From the NCBI GenBank assembly GCA_001874335.1, contig MPDE01000001.1:124001-188000 (forward strand): a DNA stretch of 64,000 nucleotides, written 5' to 3'. Source of the DNA: Bacteroidetes bacterium MedPE-SWsnd-G2 (GTDB lineage: Bacteria; Bacteroidota; Bacteroidia; Flavobacteriales; Flavobacteriaceae). Made by a program: the position numbers and the translations under genes. Positions within the stretch are counted from its first letter, which is position 1; every line of letters starts with the position of its first letter. The notes under the pieces were generated by a model. It saw only the letters and a program-made list of their open reading frames with translations, was not told where the DNA came from and did no database searches. Shown one piece after another: positions 36,230 through 45,188 of this stretch.

Positions 36230-36823
36230 TTATTGTTTCAAATTTTTCATGATTTCTCTTACTGCTTCTTTCTCATCTCCCCAACCTTCTATTATTGCAT
36301 CATCCTTCGTATTATAATTTAAAAACCAAGTTTCAATTATACCCTTAATTTCAGGGAATTTCACATCAAACTCACTAAAATTTTCAACACTTACAATTTG
36401 CTTGCTTATATCACTAGGAATTGCTACAATTTTGTAATCAATTTCACCGTCATCTAAAAGTTTTAAAATAGCAATAGGAATAGTCTCTATCACAGTACCT
36501 GTTGCCACACTTTCTGCCAATACAATAATATCAATCGCATCACCGTCACCTCCTAGTTTTGGATCAGAAAATGTAGATGGTACAAAACCATAATTTCCTA
36601 AATATGGCAAATAATTTATAACTCGATCTTCACCATCAATTTTGTCAATTTCAAAAGAAAATGTTTTACTATTATATTCTATTTTTCTGTTAGTACCAGC
36701 CGGAATTTCAATAACAGCATTAAGTCTGTTTTCTCCAGAAAATGCCGGATAAAGGTAGTAATCAACTTGTTTTTCACAAGAAAAAATAAATAAAACACAA
36801 AGAAGGAATAATACAATTCTCAT
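36230..36823 (-). CDS. Lipoprotein inorganic pyrophosphatase (family I)
   Basis: 197 residues from the ATG at 36823 (a TTG two codons earlier is the alternative). The N-terminus RIVLFLLCVLFIFSC is a lipoprotein signal with the lipid Cys at residue 16. The family I core is complete: NAVIEIPAGTNRKIEY, GGDGDAIDIIVLAE (the usual Pro of DGDPxD is Ala) and LLDDGEIDYKIVAIP, with the metal-binding aspartates in place. Family I pyrophosphatases are normally cytoplasmic; a lipid-anchored, envelope-located copy is unusual. It heads the operon with a polyphosphate-polymerase-like gene, so a link to phosphate chain chemistry is likely. Confidence 0.88.
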   Translation of the reverse strand: MRIVLFLLCVLFIFSCEKQVDYYLYPAFSGENRLNAVIEIPAGTNRKIEYNSKTFSFEIDKIDGEDRVINYLPYLGNYGFVPSTFSDPKLGGDGDAIDIIVLAESVATGTVIETIPIAILKLLDDGEIDYKIVAIPSDISKQIVSVENFSEFDVKFPEIKGIIETWFLNYNTKDDAIIEGWGDEKEAVREIMKNLKQ

Positions 36824-36916
36824 GGTCAAAACTAAATGCGAATTCTGAATTTAAAAGATAATTACACCTTTCATAAACATACTAATTAACAATATTAAAA
36901 CTCGCATAGCAATCAT

Positions 36917-36940
36917 AAAAAAAGGACTTCTAAAAAGTCC
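36917..36940 (-). terminator. Terminator-like hairpin upstream of the pyrophosphatase operon
   Basis: On the minus strand GGACTT-TTTAG-AAGTCC is followed by seven T. It lies 94 bases upstream of the operon's first ATG and no minus-strand gene is near on its other side. It could be an attenuator in a long leader, or simply insulate the operon from upstream transcription. The 36830-37249 gap otherwise holds no gene. Confidence 0.6.
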
Positions 36941-36976
36941 AAAACTTAAAAAACACTAAAATTTTTAAATCGCCTT

Positions 36977-36993
36977 GTTAGCAGAACGCTAAC
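36977..36993. repeat. Small inverted repeat, possible operator
   Basis: GTTAGC-AGAAC-GCTAAC in the intergenic region between the divergent pyrophosphatase and metallophosphoesterase genes. It could be a regulator site; no regulator is adjacent. Confidence 0.3.
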
Positions 36994-37249
36994 GCAATAT
37001 TATAAATATATTACCTAATATAAAAACATACATAATTGTTTTTTGTAATTAATAAAAATGAGAACAAAATTGAAGTTAACCTAATCAAACGCAACAGACC
37101 TAATATTGGCTCAAACAAGTGATTTACACGTGAAATACGTTTTATCAATAGAAAGTATTTCATTACATTTACGCCCTGGTCTTTAGTATTGAAAACATGT
37201 AGTTAATTCAATAAAAAAGGCTAAGCCACTAATTAATCTATTTCAGTTT

Positions 37250-38146
37250 ATGCCACATAAAATTCGCTTTTTTATTTTATCAATTACATTAAGTATTTCC
37301 CTAGGAATTTCAACATCAAGTTATGGTCAATCAAAATCATCTGAAAATGATAAATCCAACACTGAGTACTCTTTTTTTATAGCTGGTCATACCTACGGAA
37401 AACCTTTTGTTGTCAATGATGGTGTCCACCCTCCGTTTAAGGCTAAATTTGATCTAATCAAGAATGATAGCTTAGTAGAGTTTGGTGTATTCACTGGTGA
37501 TATTGTTTGGACAGGAACAAAAAAAAATTGGAATGAAATTGATGCTGACATCGCTGATTTAGGAATACCTGTTTATTTTGCAGCTGGTAACCATGATGTC
37601 ATTAATAGGCCACTTTTTGAATCGAGATACGGAAAAACCTATAAAAGTTTTATCCATAATAATGATCTTGTTATCATACTTGATCCAAACATTGACGGAT
37701 GGAACATTTCTGGTGACCAACTTATTTTTTTAAAGAATCAGCTATCTCAACATGCGAATAAGGTTGATAATATTTTTGTATTCTTTCATCAAGTACTATG
37801 GTGGGATTCGAAGAATATATTTAGAAAGATAGTTTTAAATTCACATCAAGGAAGATCTAAACCTTTCAACTTTTGGAGTGAAATAGAACCTATGTTTAAT
37901 GCCTTGCCTAACGAAGTATATATGTTTGCGGGTGATGTTGGAGCACACCCCAAAGGCAGTGAATTTATGTATCATCACTATGATAACATTACATTTGTTG
38001 CTAGCGGAATGGGTGGTGAGCAAAGAGATAATTTTATTTTCATAGATGTAAAAAAAGACAAATCTGTTGAATTCAGATTAATTGCCCTAAACGGTGATGA
38101 CATCAATGCATTAGGGAAATTAGAAGATTACGTTCTTGACAAATAA
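37250..38146 (+). CDS. Secreted metallophosphoesterase (calcineurin-like)
   Basis: 298 residues with a signal peptide (ending SSYGQS). Metallophosphoesterase landmarks are FTGDIVW (Asp84), AAGNHDVI (Asn114, His115), FFHQVLWW (His180) and FAGDVGAHP (His233). The first block, normally DxH, reads FFIAGHTYGKP, with His47 but no Asp two places before; the metal site may be altered as in a few envelope families. It lies 44 bases upstream of an SGNH lipoprotein gene. Substrate unknown; a phosphoester on a surface glycan or lipid is possible. Confidence 0.82.
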   Translation: MPHKIRFFILSITLSISLGISTSSYGQSKSSENDKSNTEYSFFIAGHTYGKPFVVNDGVHPPFKAKFDLIKNDSLVEFGVFTGDIVWTGTKKNWNEIDADIADLGIPVYFAAGNHDVINRPLFESRYGKTYKSFIHNNDLVIILDPNIDGWNISGDQLIFLKNQLSQHANKVDNIFVFFHQVLWWDSKNIFRKIVLNSHQGRSKPFNFWSEIEPMFNALPNEVYMFAGDVGAHPKGSEFMYHHYDNITFVASGMGGEQRDNFIFIDVKKDKSVEFRLIALNGDDINALGKLEDYVLDK

Positions 38147-38190
38147 GCATCCTATAAATTAACCCATTAATACCGTTTAGCTGACAATAA

Positions 38191-39273
38191 ATGACTTTTA
38201 AAAGCATATTTAAAATCGCCCTAATTCACCTATTCTTTATACTACTTTTTGGTTGTGCTAAAGACACAAGTTCTATTTGCGTTTATGGCATAGATAGTCT
38301 TACTGATGGTGCTAACGGCAAAAGTTATAGAACCTTTTTTGATTCATCATATAACAATTTTTTTGAAACCTCAGAACCTGGTTTTATCCATTTTGATTAT
38401 GCGACTTCAAAAGATGAAAATATTGGATATTGGAAATCGAAAGGAATAAAAAATATGGCCTCTTCGCCCGATTATTCTATTGACCCAGTAAAATATTCAT
38501 TTGCAGGTAAAGGCGTTTACGGATTCGATCTTAATAACGATTCATTTATCTATAATACAAGACAAAAAGAATTTAAAAACGTACGAATATATTATCTTCA
38601 AAGACCGGATGGAGGATCTTTTAAATTTAGATTTGTAAATAAGCCAAAGTCCAAAGGAATATATCAATCTATGAAAGGTGATTTTCAACTAAAGTTTGTT
38701 GAACTAAATAAAACCTCAATTTCTGACTCTATAATTAATATTTTTGAGATTAATGGGAATGCAGCATTTTTCGGAGGACATTACTACAACAGAAAAAACA
38801 ATGAACAATCTTCTGCTAGCACATTAAATATTGCTAAAGGAGGAATGAGCCTTAATAAGGTAATGACCTTAGATCGTGAATTTCGTAGAAAATGGTATTC
38901 AGAATTCAAACCAAATGTGGTATTGTTCAATGCAGGCACCAATGATAGGATTAAGGTTAACGAAAAGGCATTCAAAACCTTACTTTCAAACTATATAGAA
39001 GATGTTAAAAAAGGGAGTCCCGATTCAAATTTTATACTTGTTGAACCCAATCAAACTGCTGATTACCAAAAGAGCTTTGCAAACGAATATACTTTAGTAA
39101 GGAAACAATTGGCCTCTGAAAAAAAACTTGAGCTTTTAGATATCCCCGAATTAATTGGAGACTATAATTATTTTGTAGAAAACAACCTCATGAACGACGG
39201 AGTACATCCCAATGAGGAAGGCTTTAAATTAATTTCTAAAATTTCACTGGAATTTCTAAATTCAAAATTGTAA
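38191..39273 (+). CDS. SGNH/GDSL-hydrolase-like lipoprotein
   Basis: 360 residues. A lipoprotein signal (FFILLFGC, Cys22) precedes VYGIDSLTDG, block I with Ser36; AKGGMSLNK and LFNAGTNDRIK are the Gly and Asn blocks, and NDGVHPNEEG has Asp336 and His339. Block I carries an extra Ile (GIDS rather than GDS). SGNH enzymes hydrolyse or transfer acyl groups on sugars and lipids. The upstream neighbour is a metallophosphoesterase and both are exported, so they may act on the same envelope molecule. Confidence 0.75.
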   Translation: MTFKSIFKIALIHLFFILLFGCAKDTSSICVYGIDSLTDGANGKSYRTFFDSSYNNFFETSEPGFIHFDYATSKDENIGYWKSKGIKNMASSPDYSIDPVKYSFAGKGVYGFDLNNDSFIYNTRQKEFKNVRIYYLQRPDGGSFKFRFVNKPKSKGIYQSMKGDFQLKFVELNKTSISDSIINIFEINGNAAFFGGHYYNRKNNEQSSASTLNIAKGGMSLNKVMTLDREFRRKWYSEFKPNVVLFNAGTNDRIKVNEKAFKTLLSNYIEDVKKGSPDSNFILVEPNQTADYQKSFANEYTLVRKQLASEKKLELLDIPELIGDYNYFVENNLMNDGVHPNEEGFKLISKISLEFLNSKL

Positions 39274-39279
39274 CGTTTT

Positions 39280-39849
39280 TTACATAGAAATAGACGCAAA
39301 CACTAATTCTATATAATCATTTATTTCTTCTTTTGAATTTACTCGTGAAGCCGCGGCTAAACCATGTTTAGCCACCAATAAGTAATTAGCTTGCTTCTGA
39401 ATTGTGTCTTCATCCTTTGAAGAATCTAATTTCAACTTTTCTATAAAAACGTTTTTCAAATCTTCCATAAACTGAGAAACACTTTCCTTGATTTCTTTTT
39501 CATCACGCTCAGAAAATTCAAAATAGGTATTGGTAATTAGGCACCCCTTAGAAAAATCATCGCCTGATAAAACTTCAATGGATTCATGGAAAAAGGTTTT
39601 TATATCTTCAATTCCCTCTGTGCCAATTTTCAGCTTAGAAAACATGGCATTCATTTTAGATTTATAACAATTCAAACTTGCTAAAAATACACCTTGCTTG
39701 TTCTTAAAACTGGAGTAAATAGAAAATTGGTTTATCCCCATTTCTTTCTCCAACATACGAGTTGAAGTGTTCTCATATCCTACCCTCCAAAACAAATGCA
39801 TTGCTTTTTCAATAACTTCTGCTTCATCGTATGCCTTTTGTCGTGCCAT
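39280..39849 (-). CDS. TetR/AcrR-family transcriptional regulator
   Basis: 189 residues. The N-terminal HTH (about residues 10-55) reads EKAMHLFWRVGYENTSTRML, then GINQFSIYSSFKNKQGVF, as expected for TetR. The C-terminal ligand domain is helical with DFSKGCLITNTYFE, similar to the C-terminal domain of YcdC/AcrR-type regulators. The ligand is unknown. It is divergent from the aldose-epimerase gene (40015) and may control it or itself. Confidence 0.88.
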   Translation of the reverse strand: MARQKAYDEAEVIEKAMHLFWRVGYENTSTRMLEKEMGINQFSIYSSFKNKQGVFLASLNCYKSKMNAMFSKLKIGTEGIEDIKTFFHESIEVLSGDDFSKGCLITNTYFEFSERDEKEIKESVSQFMEDLKNVFIEKLKLDSSKDEDTIQKQANYLLVAKHGLAAASRVNSKEEINDYIELVFASISM

Positions 39850-40014
39850 AGATTTGAATTTTAAACAAAGCTAAACAGATGCTTAGATAATTACAATTAA
39901 TTAGAGCTAATGTTATACCAATTTAAACAATAATAGGCTGTTTAATCCCTTCCGTTTCCCAAAACCAATAGTATTTATTAAGTTTACATTACCAACATTT
40001 AATAATTGTATTTC

Positions 40015-41013
40015 ATGAGTAAGGTCGCTAAAATTAAGACTGCAACCATAAAAAATGCCAATGGCATGACCTTAACTGTGCTTAATTATGGTGCCTCCAT
40101 CATTGCCTTAAACGTTCCGAATAAAAACAGAAACTTAACCAACGTAGTTTTAGGCTTCCCAAATGTTGAAGACTATGTTAACCAAGCTCCAGAAATCCAA
40201 TGTTTAAATTTAGGTGCGAGTATTGGCAGGTATGCTGGTCGAATTTCAAAAGGAGGGTTTACAATTAGGGGTACCTTCTACCCTATTTCTCATGTGAATG
40301 GTTTACATCTTCATGGTGGCGAAAAAGGTTTTGGTAAACAATTTTGGAATATTGATAAAGTAGATCATGATGACAACCCACAAGTTGTATTATCATATAC
40401 CAGTAAACATTTAGAAGAAGGCTATCCAGGTACGGTTAAAATAACAGTGAACTATACTTTGACTTCGGACAATCAACTCAAGGTAAGTTATGAAGCGACT
40501 ACCAATTTAGCTACAATTATAAATATCACAAATCACAGTTATTTTAATTTGAATGAAACTAACACCATTTTAGGTCAAACCTTAAACGTAGCAAGTGACC
40601 ATCATTTAGAAGTTGACCATCAACTTCTCCCAACAGGAAACATTAAACCGTCCAAAGATTCTAAATTCGATTTAAATAAAGGGCTTGTTTTATCAAAATC
40701 AAACTTTGACGGTTTTGACGATACCTTTGTTTTAAATTCTTCCTGCTCCCCTTCCATTAAAATCTCTTCAAAGGAGACAGGTATTTCTATGACTGTAAAG
40801 ACCAATCAACCTGCGGTTGTAGTGTTCACACCTAAACAACTACCTATTTTCCTTGCGACGCCAAATACTAACAAAGAAGACTATCCTGCAATTTGTTTTG
40901 AGACTCAAAATTTTCCTGATGCTCCAAACCACAAACATTTCCCTCAAGCTGTTTTAACGCCCGGAGAACGATATATCAATGAAACCATTTTCAGTTTTAG
41001 TGTTGAGTCCTAA
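40015..41013 (+). CDS. Aldose 1-epimerase (mutarotase)
   Basis: 332 residues from the ATG at 40015; a TTG three codons upstream (40006) is weaker. Motifs are LNYGASIIALNVPNK, SIGRYAGRI, HVNGLHLHGGEKGFGKQFW, NITNHSYFNLN (catalytic His) and ICFETQNFPDAPNHKHFP (catalytic Glu). The enzyme interconverts alpha and beta anomers of galactose or glucose. It stands alone here, so its pathway cannot be read from context. The divergent TetR gene is a possible regulator. Confidence 0.9.
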   Translation: MSKVAKIKTATIKNANGMTLTVLNYGASIIALNVPNKNRNLTNVVLGFPNVEDYVNQAPEIQCLNLGASIGRYAGRISKGGFTIRGTFYPISHVNGLHLHGGEKGFGKQFWNIDKVDHDDNPQVVLSYTSKHLEEGYPGTVKITVNYTLTSDNQLKVSYEATTNLATIINITNHSYFNLNETNTILGQTLNVASDHHLEVDHQLLPTGNIKPSKDSKFDLNKGLVLSKSNFDGFDDTFVLNSSCSPSIKISSKETGISMTVKTNQPAVVVFTPKQLPIFLATPNTNKEDYPAICFETQNFPDAPNHKHFPQAVLTPGERYINETIFSFSVES

Positions 41014-41119
41014 ATAGTAAAAACATTCAAGTTTACTCATTCAAAATTACAGTTACCTCATTTAGACTATTTTACAACTTACAAACGTTTTAAGTTTATG
41101 ACTACAAATTAAAACGACT

Positions 41120-41743
41120 ATGAAATCAATATTTATTCTCTGTATTACGCTTCTTATTTCAACAGTAACAATGGCCCAAGAATGTGTAAAAGTAAACTAC
41201 AAATTAAGAGGTTATTTTTATGCAGGCTCGAGCCAAATAGATAGTTTGTCACTGGGTGGCTTTTATGCTGCAAAAAACACTCCCCAACCTTGTTCTGATA
41301 ATATTCTCAACTTGATTTCTCAAAATGAAATTCAAGTGGTAGTAGCAACAGATTCGTTAGCTTCATTTTCAGAAAAGTATGCTGCATTTAAAGTTTATAT
41401 TATAAATGGGTCTGATAAAACACAAACATTAGAGGCACAAGACAGCAGGTTATATATGAAACGTCAAGTGTTTTATAAAGACAAATGGCATGATGTAGAA
41501 TACATACCAAGCAGTTGGTGTGGCAACAGTTACCACAATGTGTTTATCAAATCTAAGGAGTATTGGGAGTTTTCGGCACCCTGTTTTAAAGGAAAAATAG
41601 ATGCAAAATTTCGATTTGCACTAACATTATCTAACTCGGAAACGATCTATTCAAACAGTTTTAATGGAAGCTTTAATAAGGCGCAATTAAAAAAAGAGCA
41701 AGGTCACAAAACACAAGGCATAATGGATCCCTACAATAATTAA
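41120..41743 (+). CDS. Hypothetical secreted protein
   Basis: 207 residues with a signal peptide (MKSIFILCITLLISTVTMA, cleaved before QE). Cysteines at CVKVNY, QPCSDN, SSWCGN and APCFKG are spaced as in disulphide-bonded exported domains. SSWCGNSYHNVFIKSKEYWEF is the most distinctive patch. I do not recognise a family. No neighbour shares an operon with it (106 bases before, 61 after). Confidence 0.65.
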   Translation: MKSIFILCITLLISTVTMAQECVKVNYKLRGYFYAGSSQIDSLSLGGFYAAKNTPQPCSDNILNLISQNEIQVVVATDSLASFSEKYAAFKVYIINGSDKTQTLEAQDSRLYMKRQVFYKDKWHDVEYIPSSWCGNSYHNVFIKSKEYWEFSAPCFKGKIDAKFRFALTLSNSETIYSNSFNGSFNKAQLKKEQGHKTQGIMDPYNN

Positions 41744-41804
41744 AAACCATTTAAATTATAAATTTACAGCTCTAATAATAAATATTATATTGCTTCAAAA
41801 AAGA

Positions 41805-42347
41805 ATGCAAACCTATATTGGATTTTTAAGAGGCATAAATGTAAGAGGTCATCACAAGGTTCCCATGGCCGATTTAAAAGCGGCCTTGTCTGAATTAGGG
41901 TGTAAAAACATGGTCACAATTTTAAATTCTGGAAATGTCATATTTGATTTGGAAGAAACTGAATTGCACACTTTAGAAATAAAAATAGCTACACATTTAG
42001 AACAGCGATTTGGTTTTGGGATTCCTACTTTTATTAAAACGAAAACTGAAATTCTTAGTATAATAAAATCCGATCCTTTTGAATCTGAAGAAATAACGGT
42101 TGATAAAAGAGCATACATCACATTTTTTAGGCCTGAAAATAACGCTAAACTCAATCTCCCATGGGTAAGCGAAGATGGGGCATACAAAATTTTAGAATGT
42201 AAGGCAGATTCACTGATTAGCGTATTAGATGTCACGGTTTCTAAAACAACAAAAGCCATGGCCATTGTTGAGCGCAGCTTTGGAAAAGATGTCACAACCA
42301 GAAACTGGAAAACCCTAATTAGGATTGAGAAAAAGCTTTTAGCTTGA
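41805..42347 (+). CDS. DUF1697 protein
   Basis: 180 residues from the ATG at 41805; the TTG at 41790 would add five. The start TYIGFLRGINVRGHHKVPMADL is the DUF1697 signature, with FLRGINV and the following KMA-like basic run. The rest is the alpha-beta domain, including ILNSGNVIFD. The molecular function of the family is unknown. It is found widely in bacteria as a single gene. Confidence 0.88.
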   Translation: MQTYIGFLRGINVRGHHKVPMADLKAALSELGCKNMVTILNSGNVIFDLEETELHTLEIKIATHLEQRFGFGIPTFIKTKTEILSIIKSDPFESEEITVDKRAYITFFRPENNAKLNLPWVSEDGAYKILECKADSLISVLDVTVSKTTKAMAIVERSFGKDVTTRNWKTLIRIEKKLLA

Positions 42348-42433
42348 ACATAACTTTACATATTATGGGCTTGCTTTTTGAATTCATGGCATAATAATTG
42401 ATTAATAACCAGCAATTAATCAACCACTTAACT

Positions 42434-43663
42434 ATGAAACTCAAAACTACTCTAATAGTTGCAATTGCTGTATTTATTAGTTTTTGCAATCCTTTGTTTG
42501 CAAATCCAGATTCTGAAACCAAATCTATTTATTCAAAACTATTAGGTGAAAATAGGGAATATTGGGTAAATCTCCCCGAACAATACAATCCTAATACGCC
42601 AGAAAAGTATCCCGTAATTTACCTTCTTGATGGCATGTCTCTTCAAGAAAACTTAAGTACCGTTTACAACAATTATTGGGGACACTTTATGCCACATTGT
42701 ATTCTTGTAGGAATCTCAAATCAGCAAAATAGAACAAGAGATTTAACCATCTCTGCCCAAGATCCTGCTCCAAAATGGAACTCCAAAATGCAATCTGGAG
42801 GAGCCGAAAAATTCACTTTATTTATAGAGCAAGAGCTAATTCCTCATATCGAAAGCCAATATAAAACAAGCTCCTATCGCACTTTAATTGGCCATTCCTA
42901 CGCTGGTTTATTTACCATCAATGTGTTTTTAAACCACTCCCATTTATTTACCAATTATTTGGCAATTGACCCCAGTTTAGATTGGGCTGACCAAAAACTT
43001 CTAAAAACAGCTAAAACAAAACTCAATTCTAATCGTTACCATAATAAATCCTTAGTACTGACTATGGCTTCTGAACAGCTTCATATTTTTGATGCTTCGG
43101 TGAATTTCGATAATGTAAAACAGGATAAGACTGAGTTTACTATTTCTCCAAGGTCTATTCTTAGCTTTGCAGATTATGCTGAAGCAGATACTACTTTAAA
43201 TTTCAAATTTCAAAACTACCCGGAAGATTTGCATGGCACCGTGCCCTTGCCTTCTATGATGGATGGACTCAAGTTTTTATTTGAATGGTTTCAGTTTAAA
43301 TCGCCTCAGAAATACAATAATCCCGAAACATCAATTGAAGAAATCAAAGCCCTTTTAGATACTCAAGCTAAAATATACAAATCGCATTTAGGCTACGATG
43401 TACCACCTATGATAGAGGAAATGTTTAATGGGTATGGCTACATGAATTTACAAATGGGATATCCTGAAAAGTCTAAATTATTTTTTGAATTAGGTATAAA
43501 ATACTATCCCGAAAGTGCAAATGCTTATGATTCAATGGCGGATTATAATCTTTCAACAAACGACACCAAAAGCGCTATTGCGAACGTAAAAAAAGCATAT
43601 GAATTAAGTAAATCTGATTATTATAAAAATAGATTAATCGAATTACAAAAAGGAAATCAATAA
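42434..43663 (+). CDS. Secreted esterase-type alpha/beta hydrolase with C-terminal TPR region
   Basis: 409 residues from the ATG at 42434; earlier in-frame ATG at 42398 would spoil the signal peptide, which ends FCNPLFANP. The hydrolase domain has YPVIYLLDGMS, TLIGHSYAGLF (nucleophile Ser155 in GHSYAG) and a His near LHGTVPLPS, like ferric-enterobactin-esterase/esterase D proteins. About 115 C-terminal residues form TPR-like helices (MNLQMGYPEKSKLFFELGIKYYP). Likely periplasmic. Substrate unknown. A terminator follows. Confidence 0.85.
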   Translation: MKLKTTLIVAIAVFISFCNPLFANPDSETKSIYSKLLGENREYWVNLPEQYNPNTPEKYPVIYLLDGMSLQENLSTVYNNYWGHFMPHCILVGISNQQNRTRDLTISAQDPAPKWNSKMQSGGAEKFTLFIEQELIPHIESQYKTSSYRTLIGHSYAGLFTINVFLNHSHLFTNYLAIDPSLDWADQKLLKTAKTKLNSNRYHNKSLVLTMASEQLHIFDASVNFDNVKQDKTEFTISPRSILSFADYAEADTTLNFKFQNYPEDLHGTVPLPSMMDGLKFLFEWFQFKSPQKYNNPETSIEEIKALLDTQAKIYKSHLGYDVPPMIEEMFNGYGYMNLQMGYPEKSKLFFELGIKYYPESANAYDSMADYNLSTNDTKSAIANVKKAYELSKSDYYKNRLIELQKGNQ

Positions 43664-43680
43664 CCAATTCCAAACCATTA

Positions 43681-43717
43681 AGCCCTTTTAAATTCAGTTT
43701 TAAAGGGGCTTTTTATT
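43681..43717 (+). terminator. Intrinsic terminator of the esterase gene
   Basis: AGCCCTTTTAAA...TTTAAAGGGGCT followed by TTTTTA, starting about 18 bases after the stop at 43663. Confidence 0.75.
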
Positions 43718-43845
43718 TAAGATTCATAGTGTTAAAAAAAACCTTTTCTTGAGTCAAATTTTCAAGTAATTACTTAATTTTGCTAATTCTCTTACACTCT
43801 CCACTGCATAAAAAACATAGTAAATACTATTGAATACGCAGTAAA

Positions 43846-44586
43846 ATGGACACCACAGGAATTTACATTTTAATAATAATTGGGTTTGCCACCTTAGTTA
43901 GATCAACTTTTGGCTTTGGAGGTTCTCTACTCTCTGTACCATTATTATTGCTATTTGTACCAATTACAACTGCAGTTCCAATTTCAGTACTTACCTCTAC
44001 TTCAATTGCTGCACTTGTTAGCCTTCAAGATCGAAAAAATATTGAATTTCAAAGTGTAAAATGGCTCGTTTTGTTTGCCGGCTTAGGCATACCATTTGGA
44101 ATAGGAATATTACAGTTTGCGAGTCCCACTGTATTAAAATTTATATTAGGTGTTTTAATTATTTCTTACTGTATATTTTCTTTTTCAGGATACCAGCTTC
44201 CTGAGATGAGTAAAAACAACAAAAAGGGATTATTTTTTTTCGGTTTCCTATCTGGTGTGACTGGTGGAGCTTGCGGTCTTAACGGACCTCCATTAGTGAT
44301 TTACGGTAATCTTAGACGTTGGAATGCTATAGCTTTTAGAGCAAGTTTGCAAGCATACTTTTTACCAATTAGTACAATAACCATGATCGGTTACTATCTA
44401 CAAGGTCTATGGACTCCTGAAATTACAACCTACTATTTGTGGTCATTTCCAATAGTTATTCCTCTTATGTATTTAGGCCGTTATATTAATAGAACATTAA
44501 AACAAGAGACCTTTTTAAAATACATATACCTTGGATTAACAGCCGTAGGATCACTCCTCATTTATCAAAGTCAAGTACTCTATTGA
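43846..44586 (+). CDS. TSUP (TauE/SafE) family membrane permease
   Basis: 246 residues with about seven to eight hydrophobic segments. The N-terminal LVRSTFGFGGSLLSVPLLLLFVP and the mid-protein GFLSGVTGGACGLNGPPLVIYGN are the two repeated motifs of the TSUP fold. Members export or import small sulfur-containing or organic anions. The substrate cannot be told from sequence. There is no obvious partner gene; the next gene is an RDD protein 77 bases on. Confidence 0.88.
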   Translation: MDTTGIYILIIIGFATLVRSTFGFGGSLLSVPLLLLFVPITTAVPISVLTSTSIAALVSLQDRKNIEFQSVKWLVLFAGLGIPFGIGILQFASPTVLKFILGVLIISYCIFSFSGYQLPEMSKNNKKGLFFFGFLSGVTGGACGLNGPPLVIYGNLRRWNAIAFRASLQAYFLPISTITMIGYYLQGLWTPEITTYYLWSFPIVIPLMYLGRYINRTLKQETFLKYIYLGLTAVGSLLIYQSQVLY

Positions 44587-44663
44587 TTCTGAAATTACAT
44601 TGATTTATTTTTTTTAATGTATCTTAAAAAAGTAAAACGATGTAACCAAGCCCCAAAACTGTT

Positions 44664-45101
44664 ATGATCGATAAACAAAACATACAAATTAATAGTCATA
44701 GTAAAATAATAGCTGACAGCCTAAGTAGACTCTTAAATCTATTGGTTGATACTGTAATTTGGCTTGCCTTATTTTTGATAATTATTACTTTACTAGATCT
44801 TGTTTTATTAAAATATGCTTCCCCTTTTGCACAATACGTGGTCACTTTAATAATTGCACTTCTAGTTTATTTTGGATATTATATTTATTTTGAATTTAAT
44901 TACCAATGGACTATCGGAAAACTCATTACTCAGACAAAAGTCTCATCTACCACTGGATTTGATCTTACCCATAAACAAATAGTAATCAGAACACTTTGTC
45001 GACTTTTCCCTCTTTCACCTGTTTCTTTTTTATTTAGCAAGTCAGGTTTTCATGACAAATGGAGTGAAACCGTGGTAATAAAAACTTACAAACCTTTATA
45101 A
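44664..45101 (+). CDS. RDD-family membrane protein
   Basis: 145 residues with two or three helices. SRLLNLLVDTVIWLALFLI is the RDD helix with Arg and Asp; the YQWTIGKLITQTKVSSTTGFDLTHKQIVIRTLCRLFPLSP segment includes the conserved IGKxxxxxKV and R/P positions (each part is seen at residues 87-130). The family is poorly understood, with links to ion transport. The start at 44664 is an ATG. No operon partner is clear. Confidence 0.85.
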   Translation: MIDKQNIQINSHSKIIADSLSRLLNLLVDTVIWLALFLIIITLLDLVLLKYASPFAQYVVTLIIALLVYFGYYIYFEFNYQWTIGKLITQTKVSSTTGFDLTHKQIVIRTLCRLFPLSPVSFLFSKSGFHDKWSETVVIKTYKPL

Positions 45102-45188
45102 TTCTTCAATAAAAGATTCCGTTTTTTGGATAACCTCATAGGAAAGACTAATTTAATAAGACCTAACAGTTTAATTTAATCTTTCAAA

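Noticed and set aside
36823-36834. TAGTTTTG just before the pyrophosphatase start as its promoter
   Set aside because: It matches TAnnTTTG, but transcription would start inside the gene, after the ATG.
41852-42295. Minus-strand frame of 147 codons
   Set aside because: Opposite the DUF1697 gene, which has a clear family signature; no start signal or motif in the reverse frame.
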